This document shows positions 33,501-43,536 of a stretch of 64,000 nt of DNA, in pieces. Numbering within the stretch: the stretch's first letter is position 1; every line of letters starts with the position of its first letter. The translations under genes were made by a program, and so were the position numbers. The stretch is from Escallonia rubra (Eukaryota > Streptophyta > Magnoliopsida > Escalloniales > Escalloniaceae): contig JAVXUO010001488.1 in assembly GCA_033065855.1 (NCBI GenBank), positions 744,001 to 808,000 on the forward strand, read 5' to 3'. The notes under the pieces are model-generated. The model did not search any database and was not told where the DNA came from. It worked only from the letters and a program-made list of their open reading frames with translations.

Positions 33501-36500
33501 TAGATTTATTGTTCCTTTCATTGATCTTCATTAGCACTGAAATTTGATTCAGCAGACATCCAATGTTTCTATAGACATTAGAAAATGGAAATTAACGTAG
33601 GGCTTATTGAACAAAGCGTACACTTACTTCATATTCTTCAAATTCTTGGTCCTCAAGGGTGACAGTACTTGGCTTGACACTAGGAGGTGGGCGGAGCATA
33701 TCCTGTGCCTCTTCCCATGTAAGTTTTAGCTCCAGAGCATCTTGGCTATCAAAAAGCAACCTCTTACTTTTTGACCCAATGTTTCGACTTCTTTTCCTCT
33801 CTGGAACCAGAACATGTTGCGGCAATAAGCTATCTGCCTTGCCTCCACGGTTCTCAGAGAATTGCCAGCTGACATCGCCTCGAGTTGAAGTGAAATGCTT
33901 TGCGAGTGCATTCATATGGATATCTGTGCTACCTTTCAGCGACTGAAGAAGGCCAGAGTAACCATTATAGCTAGACTTTTAACACCATCCAAAAAGAAAT
34001 ATTCTCTTGAAAAATCACCCTCAAGTATGTCAGATATATGGGTATCCCTTTAGGTTGATATTTAAGATCTCAATACTACATTCACATTTGCTATCAATTT
34101 GAAGCTGGCTGCAAGTTATTATCCATGCGGTAGATTAAAAGCTCGCCAAATGAGAAGATGCAATTATTACAATACTCAGGCCATTCAGAAAAGTCCCAAA
34201 GTTAAAATTAACAGAGAGCTTCGCTACCTGTACAGTTAAAGTGTTTGATGCCTTTCGAAACCCCATAAGAAGTTTTCCTTCTGGCTCCATTCGGCTGAAT
34301 GTTACTGTAAAAATTTTATACATTGACTTCAGTTTCCCAAGTATAAGCAAGAATACGCTATACTATATGGGAAAAGGCAAGGACGGTTAGTTCATATTAA
34401 AAATAAGAGGACGTATTCTGGGGTGTTTATTGTGGTGCTTTCTTTACCCTGGAAAGGGGGGTATCTGACATCAGTTGGATAATTCGAAACATACAAATGA
34501 ATGCTACTTTCTTTTGAAGTGAAACTATTAGTAAGCTAGAACAGCAAGATACTTTCCCTGGACAAGATATATTAAGTAAATCCCCTTGGATGCTACTCGT
34601 TTATGTTTTACGCAAAAGGAAAGCAAGTTAGCTGCATCATATAACTATTTGCTATCTCTATGCCAAAAAAAGCGATTTACCTTCTGATTTTTGGGGGGAA
34701 AAATAGAAGTTATGGTCGGCTACAGAAGTCAAATTTACACTCTTGTCTCTTCCAATCCTTCTTATGACATAAAATCATATCTACCAATATTCTATTCATG
34801 ACCTACCAGTATTATACTCCTCCAAGGCAAAGCTCTTAGGCAGGACTCACCGGCTCAATAGTGAATCCTGCAAAGGGATGCAGTTGGGTGATGGTCAAAA
34901 GTAGAGATGGTGGTAGAGAAAGAAAGACGGTGGTACTGAAAATGGTGGATTTGGGTGAGTGGATGAAGGAGAGTGGAAAGAGAAAAGAAAAAAAGGGTGG
35001 ATTAGAGATAACGGGAGGCAGAGTGAGGAGAGAGAAAGAGCCATTACTAAAGGGACATATAAGGAGATACAAGTATATATTCTTTCCTGATTTGGAAAGT
35101 GATCAATTTTTTTGCGACAGCCCAAAAAGGAAAACTGATAAATCATTTTGGGACGGAGGTAGTATTAGGGAAGATTGGGAGGGAGAAAGAGGACATTATT
35201 GAAAAACATTTACTTATTAATGTTCTCGGACACCTCCAAACCAATTACAGTGAAGACAATGTCAATCATAACCATACGAAAGTAATACAATTGGCTATTT
35301 TACTGGCTATTTGAGCAAAGCAGGCTTCAAGTAAATAATTAAAAACTTAAGATACAAATAGAAGAACAAGTTCTAAGTAATACCAGTATCTCCAGCTTGT
35401 AATTGCATGGACTGTATGCAAGGGGTTACACCTTCTAAAACGTACATTCTGCTGTTATTATTAGGCCAAAATCTGAACTGAAACACCCACTCTTTGCCCT
35501 TAACATCTTGAATCCTCAGGGGTAGTCCCTCCGGTTGAGAGATAGGTGGAAAATATGCCTGCATGATGATTCTGTATTACTTATTACTCGTAAAACAAAT
35601 AAGTTGATCAACAAAACGCATTTCTACATGAACAGAAAAATAAATAATAAATAAGCACATGCCAGGGAACTTACTTCAGCACACGCTTTCGGGAGAACCA
35701 AACGACCTATTCGACCAGCATCACTGGCACTAAGAACCTTCTCAAACAATGGCACAATGGTCGAATTTGAGCTGATCATAACACAGTAAAGGAAATCACT
35801 GCCCCTTAAGCTAAAGGCACGATATTTCAGATTAGGAATCTAACCCAATACCATTTGGCTATGGGTGGAGAAGCATCGAGCTCATGTCCTAGTACGGGAG
35901 ACCTTTCTTACATGGGACAATCTCCTTTTCTTGCATGCAACCCGGGCTTGCACGTAGCCAGAGATGCATTGGCAGAAAAATCAGATGGTTAAAGATTGAC
36001 CCACAACCTCCTCAAAACATAGCTTTGATACCATATTAGGGCATCCCACTTACACCCCCATTGGCTTTGGGTGTCGGGTGGCCCATAAAGCTCATATGCT
36101 CGTTTGGGAGGAGCCACTTTTCTTATGTGGGACGAGCTCTTACATTTTACAAGTTACCAATTCTTGAAAAAGAAAATACAAACGAAAGAGATTAGCATGG
36201 ATACTCTCCAGATATTTGCTGCAACTCCTGATCTGTAATCCTGGGCCAGTATCTAGGAAGCAACTGATTCTTTACTTGTCCCTCCACAGGTGGCCTTGCA
36301 ACCCGTATCTGCGAAAGCGTGTTGGTATTTGAGTCCAACCCTACAGCAACAATGGACTTTGGGGCCTTTGGTAGATGGTGAGACGTAGACCCATGTTGAA
36401 AGGAAGTAATTGGTTTGCAATATTCTCTTTCTCCAACTGGACCAGGAAAAAAAGGTGAGTTTCCTGAAGGGGCAGCAAGTGAAATAGTCAAATTTGTCTG

Positions 36501-36812
36501 AACCAGTGATCCATACACATCTTTGACCCCCATATTGGTTTTATTTTTGTCTGATTTAACATCAGGGGGTGATCCAATATATACTTGTTTGAAGTTCAGT
36601 AAAGATGTGTTTCCAATTTCTCCTGTAGGAGGCAACACGTCTTCCTGTTTCATTTGACAGCTAGCTGACCCATCCGTATCATCATTCTGAGACGATGACA
36701 AGTGTTCATGACCATTATCATCAGAACTATCACCCAACTTCTTAAGTTTCATTCTGTCGAAGTTGCCTTCAGGTGTCCACGAAAGTGGGTCACGTTTCTC
36801 CAACACTAGTTC
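30501..36812 (-). CDS. VAL2: VAL2/HSL1-type B3-CW transcriptional repressor
   Basis: Nine minus-strand exons in consistent phase: 36812-36205, 35771-35675, 35558-35384, 34304-34228, 33942-33628, 32808-32759, 32246-32133, 32046-31979 and 31276-30501. Together they encode 759 residues. In order: a variable region ending in [19 protein letters not shown]; the B3 DNA-binding domain ([20 protein letters not shown] to the QAGDTVTFSR region); the PPVFGKR motif; a CW zinc finger ([14 protein letters not shown]...WTC...CSCS) that reads H3 lysine-4 methylation; a CxC-like Cys cluster ([20 protein letters not shown]); and an EAR motif (LDLNS). Family role: nuclear repressor that binds RY elements and recruits Polycomb to silence embryo and FLC-type genes. 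The true start is unresolved: the usual N-terminal zinc-finger exons are damaged, and the first Met in the 36812 exon lies at 36752. Confidence 0.9.
34810..35165. mobile_element. Possible Stowaway-like MITE in a VAL2 intron
   Basis: The right side ends CATTTTGGGACGGAGGTAGTA, the classic Stowaway terminal pattern, and the left begins near a TACTCCTCC at 34815. The inverted match beyond the terminal few bases is weak. The A/G-rich interior (34890-35040) has no gene. Confidence 0.4.
35835..36160 (-). mobile_element. TRIM-like short LTR element in a VAL2 intron
   Basis: Two diverged ~100-bp copies (about 35838-35925 and 36035-36150) both read, on the minus strand, GTCCCA..TAAGAAA...ATGAGCT...CCAAA/AGCC and end in CCTAAT. 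Between them, next to the upstream copy, is TGGTATCAAAGC (36033-36022), a tRNA-Met-type primer-binding site. Two tiny LTRs with a ~100-bp interior is the TRIM architecture. It is an old fossil, judging by divergence of the two ends. Confidence 0.65.
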
Positions 36813-36856
36813 CTATCGACATGCCAAAACATTGTGTCGCTTCTGGTGCCTGCATG

Positions 36857-36942
36857 AATGTTCAAAAGAAGCTAAATACAGGGATAAATCTGAAGCCTAC
36901 ATAAATGTTCAAAAGAAGCTAAATACAGGGATAAATCTGAAG
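36857..36942. repeat. 39-bp tandem repeat
   Basis: A 39-bp unit beginning AATGTTCAAAAGAAGCTAAA occurs at 36857-36895 and 36904-36942 with no visible differences, just upstream (in gene sense) of the first clear VAL2 exon. Confidence 0.9.
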
Positions 36943-37159
36943 GAAGATAAGATAAAATCCCACTATATTCCTTTAAAAAATCCAAGGCAAAATCTATTTA
37001 ATGCACCTTAAACAGGAAGCACTTATGAGAGTAGGAATTATTACTTAATCATCAGAGCCCATCTAATGAACGTTAAAGGGACTTCAATATGATGACTGAA
37101 CAACCCCACAAAAAGTTCTAGAAGGGTTCCCTATTAGTTTAGAAAGATGACCTAGAATC

Positions 37160-37439
37160 ATCATACAGGGTGGTATCAAGAAGTTATTGCAGCTAATACA
37201 GTTTACACCACCACTGTAAATAGCTGTAAGAAACGCATCCGCAATGGAGAAGCTGACAATACCAAAATCACTCATATATTTGGAGCACAGTATTTCAAGA
37301 GGGAAAGGCTTGGGGACATAGAGGAAGAAAATCTTGTTAACAATCAAGCCAACGCCTAACCTTGTGCTGATGTTCACGACTCCAACCAGTATCCTTTATG
37401 TGGAACAAGTCACAGAAGGCTAGTTTCTTATAGGCAATC
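37160..37439 (-). pseudogene. Eroded N-terminal zinc-finger exons of the VAL2-like gene
   Basis: Two adjacent minus-strand segments match the VAL-family Cys-rich N terminus. Exon 37439-37361 encodes AYKKLAFCDLFHIKDTGW, matching the family AYEQxxFCExFHxKExGW. A 108-bp GT-AG intron (37360-37253) follows, and 37252 onward reads LLHCGCVS, matching family RLHCGCIAS. Thereafter the frame changes: GGVNCISC, also family-conserved, appears in another frame. In the first exon the expected WRECNSC cysteines are replaced by WSREHQHK. The domain therefore seems to have been lost through small indels. The upstream exon carrying the WKKGWPLRSG-type finger was not found. Confidence 0.65.
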
Positions 37440-37559
37440 CTGGAGTCATTCCAAAGTTGACAAGCCATTTTAAAATCAACCTTGAGAACTTTAGCTGTCA
37501 AAACTAGGCTAACCCTCTTTGCTAACCGTCCACAAAAGTCATAAAAAGTAGATTATTAA

Positions 37560-38900
37560 GCTCAGAATGGAAGTTCTATTATCACGCGTAAAACAAAATT
37601 GGAACGATACGGGATATGTGCTGGCCATGTTTGTTGTGGGATAGAAGAATTGGTTGTTCTGTTCAAATTATTCCAAGGATTTCCTTTTTTTTTTAAGCTA
37701 CAGAAGTGTTTAGAAGACAGTCCAAAGAGACTAAATGTGGCCGAGAGATGCCCGTCAAATCTGCCGCCAACAAATCGACAAGCCATGAAGAAGGGGGGAG
37801 GTGAGAGCCTTGTACAAGCCAATGGCACAACCAGGAGGTTGGTTAGCAAGCCAATCAGCACAGTAATATCCTTGGGGTGGGAATGGATGATGTCTGCTAC
37901 AATCCACTCCTTGCATTTTTTGATAAGCTGGCATAAAGAGGATTCCCTGGATTTGCTTGATATGAGCTGGATGGAGGGCTTAGAGTCAGTATCGAGCATG
38001 AGTTTTCTGCATCCGATATCCCAAGCCACTTGCAGCTATGGTGAATCTCCCAGAGCGTTAGCTACAAAACCATCTGGGTCCCCTCAGGATACCACCTGCC
38101 CCTGCCATGCCAGAACTGCCTTGAATATGGGGGGATGGAGAGGCCTTCTTCAACCATGGCAAAAAACTCAGCCCAAGGCATGTTTTTACCTGAACTTTTA
38201 TGATCTTCTCGCAAGTTGCCACCCAGAAAATTTTGGCTCTACTGTGATAACCCAAAAAGACAGGTTCACCAAATCTTTATAGCTGTTGTATAGTCCCTAG
38301 ACACATAGAGGCAATCATCCCGACCATGGCCACAATCTCGCATTCTAGTTGGTTGTAAGCTGCCTAATGAACCTCGCTTCATTTGTTAAGATTCTTTTGT
38401 TTCTCCCTACCCGCATTAGCTTTGAGACATGTATTGAGGGTCCAAATTCTGCCGCACGCTTTGTCTTTGACAAGCGTCTTACCTTTGTAAATGATGCCAT
38501 AGGCCGATTTAGTTAAGAATATACCTTTGGCCGATGTTTGCCCAAATCACACAATCTTCCCCACGAATCAGAATATCATTTAAGAGGTGCTGTAAGTGCC
38601 TTGTGAGATCTGTCTGCAGCTTCGAATATTCCAATCTCCCTCACTGATGCAGCTTTCAACCTTGGCGGACATGTTTACATTACTAAGTCTAGCAATTCTG
38701 CTGTCAATGAGTGCTCCACCATCCACCCAGACATCTATCGAAAAGGATATCTTCAGCAGTTGGCTACCCTCCAAATCAATACTTCTGCCTTTGGCTATCC
38801 ACATCCATGTTGACGAGGTGCTAGGCTTAGGCAGATAAAGTTTAGTGCAATCTTTTGCCGGACACCTCCCTTGGAGGATTTTATTCCACAAACTGGTAGC
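37560..38900 (-). mobile_element. LINE fragment: zf-RVT and RNase H remnants
   Basis: The minus strand encodes, in order, a zf-RVT-like region (38891-38580; TWMWIAKGRSIDLEG... DVWVDGG), a linker, then RNase H-like pieces: GMAGAGGILRG near 38120, and AWDIGCRKLMLDTDSKPSIQL from 38025, followed by a degenerate HxREGN..AD region. These form the C-terminal part of a plant L1-type polyprotein in more than one frame. Reverse transcriptase and endonuclease are absent. It lies directly upstream of the eroded VAL2 zinc-finger exons. Confidence 0.75.
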
Positions 38901-41900
38901 TCAGAGCAGAGCCTCCAGCTCATTTTTGTTAAGTGGGCTTCATTCATCTGTCTTGACTTCTTGATGGTTTAATTTTGGTGATTTCACAACTTAGTTTATC
39001 GAAGTTATGACAAAGAGAACTAGCCAAGTTATGATAAATCGTTATTCCTGAATCAACATTGCAGCTGATACACATGCCAAGATTGCATCATGTTGTTCAA
39101 CGATTATAGTACACTGTAAGACAAAGTTCCACCTCATAACTTGAAACTATAGGCTTTCGCAAATTAAGAAGATCAATCTCAAATAACTGGCATGACAAAG
39201 GAGACACACAATTGGCATATAAGACTGTGATATTCATTAGTCTGCTTTTAGTATTATAAGAGTGGCTACAAATCGGGTCTAAGGAAACTTTGTAATATAA
39301 GACTCAATTCGCAGTTCTATGCTTTTGTCTCAAGCAACAGATACGACGTGTTATAGAGACTTTCTTGTCTCATCAAAACCAAGACACTCTTTTGTTGTAT
39401 GATCATGGCAAACTAGGGAACCGGTTTTAAAGGATGCACGCTTATCGTCCACAGTATGCCTCACAATAGCCTCCTTTCACGGAAGGATAGAGTTCGGCAC
39501 TACAACTATTGTGCCCATTTTTGAACTACGCCATTACTTACTAGGGAGCTTACATCTAATCTTTGAGATCTAATTAGGAGCTAAGACTCTTGTGTTAGCA
39601 ACAACCATTAACATGGCAGTACTTATTTCTGGATTTCTACTTAGTAGCAGTTGTTCATTTGATTCTTCAATAGCAATCATTGGCACCCTTCTTGTTCTGG
39701 AAGAAACAATAAAAAAAGGATACCCTATTCCTTTTGTTACTTAACTTTGACGGCGATTCTAGATCAACGCCCTCTTGCTGTTGAATACCATTGACGCAAA
39801 ATGACCAAAAAGGGGGTTCATGCAACTCTACCTATTTACAGAAGCAGGTTCTTTCTCCAATATCTAGCTGCAGTGGCGAAGCTATACTGGTTTGGTCGAG
39901 CTCAACAAAGCTAATAACTCAACCCAACTGAAATGGCGGTAATGAGAAAGCCCACAAACAAAAAACAGCAAGAAAGACCACCTGTGGCAGAAGATATCCT
40001 TGGAAAGGCTCATGGCAAACACCGAGCTCCAAAATTTTTGGTTAACCTTCCTGCATAGCGTTGCTATCTAACCATACCGAGTAACTTCCACCGGTTATGC
40101 TACACCACTTTTCTACTCATTTTGAGTTTTCAAATGTTAAGGAACTAGACTGACAGTTCAAAGCAGATTACGTCTCTCCCCAACGAAGTAATTCATATCT
40201 GTGAAGTTAGACTTACAACAAGTTTGTTTATCCTGCACATTATATACTTTCTAACTTGTACCCATCATCACCTAAGCCTTGTCCGAAACTAGACTGGTTA
40301 GCTACATCAATCCTATGAAACACGGACACCTCTTATGGGTCGAAAAATCATGTTTCACACTTGCCGACACCTCTAGACACATGCCAGACACCTTTGGGAG
40401 GTGCCTGAATCTTTTTCATTTTACATAATTATCGAACAACGTGTCAGACACTCCTTGAACAAGTATTGGACACTTCCTGAAAAGTGTTGGACATGTATGA
40501 AGCTGAAATGTGATATTTAAAAGAGTCGGGATATAACATTAGGGAAAGGTGGTGGTTTTTTAGGATCAAAACTTGGCAAAACTAAAATATTGACTAGATT
40601 GTATATCCCTTCCTTTGTTGACATCCGATGTTGCAATGCTTGCTAAACCAAGAGGGAGACGACGACAAAGGAGACAGAGGATCGTCGCTGGCTTCAAGCC
40701 GGGAGTAGCGCTTCTTTTTCTTTCTTTCTCTTTTTCGTTCTAATGGAGTATTGCTATTGATACTTATTTCTTTTTCTTGTTATTTCTTTCCTGATATTTC
40801 TTTTCTCTCCCTATCCTTTCTTTTGTGACTAAAAAGAAAGAAAACAACTTTTGTAGTTTGCGGCAACTCTCCTTCCTTCACTTTTGAAACTAATTTTGAA
40901 ATTTGCTTCTTACTTGATTTCGAAATGGATTCAAGCGAGGCTAGCAGTGTGCTAAGTTCCGCAAGGGCACATAACCAAGGTAAACCTTTGTGAAGATTTG
41001 TGACAAGGTGTAGCAGTGGTTGCATAAGGTGGAGGAATCTTGACTTCAAAGTGCAAGTTTAGAGGTGGAATGTGATAGAAGCGTAGTGAACACAAAGATA
41101 AGAAAACAATAAAAAAATTCGATGGTGTCCCATGGTCTTCAAAATTTGGTGTTTTGGAAATTGCAGTGTCTGTTAATCCGTCAATGTCAATGTCTAATGT
41201 GGTGTTTATACCGGTACTCCCTAAAGCATAAATCTTTTTCTTTTCATAAATTCCTAACAATAAAGTCTTCTAGCACTACTTCTCTCCATGTTATCCCCTT
41301 TGTAACTTGTACTCTTGAAATGATATGTGATGGTTTGTTTTCAAACAATAACACGACGAATGGGGAAATGATACCTTAACTAAGTCAAACTTACTCACCA
41401 CATCTCAAAATGCTGGTGAAAATCAAACACGTTCAAATTATATATAGATAGCCATCATAGATGTGTATTTATGTAACAATAAATGCACATGTGAGTTTTG
41501 TTGCAGGGAAAAAATACTCCTCTCGTGCCAAATGATGGAACAACTGACTTTGACCACTACCAAAAGCCTATGTTACATGAACTCGGTACGAGTGTCTGAG
41601 TCAGATACGTGTCCAAGTGTCTGATTCGTCCATTTTTCTAAACCCAAGACACAAGGACACGACAACATATTCCTATCTATTCTTGTATTTTACGATTTCC
41701 TTAGTTTACATGGTGTTTTAAGTTACACATGTCGTTTTAATTTAAAGTGAGAACATCTTAAAGCGATAACAAACTAGTAGAAACACTATAATATAGTGTT
41801 CTTAGTAGCATATCCTATGGGATGTGTCGGACACATATCCCATACCCATGTCCAAGTGTCAAGTGTCTGATACGGGTACTTCACGCAATTTGAAGAGTCC

Positions 41901-42680
41901 ATATAACATAGCCAAAAGCCATCTTCATGTGTTGTCATCACTATTAGTGACTATAATTATAATGGGAGGATGGGGCTTAATCCACACCCCTCTAATAATC
42001 AAGATGCCAGAATTTTAGCTTTAGCAACATATAGTGTTTAAAGGTTGTAGGTGTTGATTTAGTAACGAGACCGAGCTAGCAACATTTATTATGCACCTTA
42101 CCTTACTTCTCTTCTGTAAAGAGATGAAAGTGCTGACATTGAACATGAAGGTTAAGTGTCATCAGTGGGGTTTCCGCAAACACGTAGATCCTATCAGTGT
42201 ATGGTACAAAACAAGAAACACTTTTACATCCAAAATAATGAAAAAGAACAAGGCCACCGTGAAAAGCCAGAAAAACCTCATGTAAAGCTCTAAACATAGA
42301 ACATTTCCTATCCGAACAAGACAGCAGGTTACATTTGAAAGTTCCGAAGCAATTTAAGGGATCTATAGACCTATGCCCAAGCGATTCCCAGTGTCAAATT
42401 TGCGAACTTCAGACAATTGTAATCCAATATCTTTTTTCAGAACAAAAGCCCTAGCACTTAATACTGCAATTACACTGAAATAAACATTCAATTGAACTCA
42501 AGATGGTATTACAGATCAAATAAGTAAACAAGGGGAAAACTAAAAAACCCACGAGCGAAGTCAATAGTAAAAGTTCGAATTCAAATCTAGAAATTCACAA
42601 CTGTCAAGAATTATGAAACGGAGGGAAGTTCTACGTCACAAGTACATCAATCAGTCAAACTAGGGTCAAAAATAGTGTTT
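38901..42680. other. Large intron or intergenic region upstream of VAL2
   Basis: If the exon at 42.7 kb belongs to the VAL2-like gene, this is intron. I searched it on the minus strand for the missing family exon (MN..CG...WKKGWP) and found nothing. It is AT-rich and repeat-laden. Confidence 0.4.
40316..41890. mobile_element. Degenerate hAT-like fragments
   Basis: Clusters of GACACxTxxxACAC and GTGTCxGA phrases occur at 40316-40510 and, partly inverted, at 41585-41640 and 41815-41885 (CCAAGTGTC, AGTGTCTGATACGGG). Such subterminal repeat clusters mark plant hAT elements. Clean termini and a target duplication were not found, so at least two overlapping remnants are likely. Confidence 0.4.
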
Positions 42681-42681
42681 A

Positions 42682-42805
42682 CCTTTCACTGGTCAAAGTT
42701 TTGAATACCGATCCTCGGTACGGAGCTGGAGTGTTCGTTTCCCGGTGAGCGGGAATACGATCGCCGGCGATGAGAGGAGAGGCAAATGTATAAAGTGCAT
42801 GCACG
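42682..42805 (-). promoter_or_regulatory. Putative promoter, RY element and untranslated exon of the VAL2-like gene
   Basis: On the minus strand: the palindrome GTGCATGCAC (42804-42795) holding the RY core CATGCA, then TTTATACA (TATA-like, 42793-42786), a GC-richer leader, and a donor GTGAAAG|GTAAAC at 42681. Nothing in the leader starts translation, so this would be a non-coding first exon. Assignment to the VAL2-like gene rests on orientation and position only. Confidence 0.5.
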
Positions 42806-43536
42806 ATGCTTCAAGGTTCCGCAAAAGTCTTCCACCTAACCTCTTTCCCCCACTTACGTTACCAAATTTCGAATTCAAAAACTAATTTATTAATTAGGAA
42901 TAAATTAATTTAAACGAAAAACTAAATAATTAGAGATAGGTTAAGGCAAAAACTAGTTTATTACGATGCAATTGAAAATTTTCATTAGCGTGCCTTCAAA
43001 AGAATTGAAATTTAAATCGACATTGGTGTGATATGATAAAAATAAGTAACGTCCGTTGTTTGCTAAAACGACAAAATTATCAATAATAACTTCATCCAAA
43101 CTATATACACATTAAAGAAATTAAAGTCAACAATGAAACAGAGAGAGGAAAAAAAAAATAAAACGCACACAAGCCAAACAGATATACCAAGGCAATAGTT
43201 TTTTATTTTGGTTTGAACGCTAAAAAAATATTTTTAAATCAGTTTTAAAGTCAATCGAGATTAAGATATTAGTTCAATTTGGGGCGAGGAAGAACCAAAA
43301 TACTCGGAGGCCTGTGAATATTTGGATTTTAAAGCTGTTTAGCTCAATCCAGTTTATCTGCTCCATTGGTACGGGCCTTGGACCGGCCCAGTCCAAGGCC
43401 CGTTGTACCATTTCGCTTCCTGGGTTGTACCTTGGGTTGAAGCCCTGCAAGTATAATTGCACCCCCTTATCCCCAATTAGTCCCTTCATTCTTCATTTCT
43501 TCTTCACTCTGCTGCACAAAGCAAATAAGAAGAGCC
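42806..43536. promoter_or_regulatory. Intergenic region between putative VAL2 promoter and EF-P
   Basis: About 730 bp separate the minus-strand TATA-like box from the EF-P start codon. The EF-P-proximal 150 bp are less AT-rich and carry GGCCCA/GGCCCG motifs at 43384-43403 (inverted pair GGGCC...GGCCC), common in promoters of plant translation-machinery genes. Confidence 0.45.
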
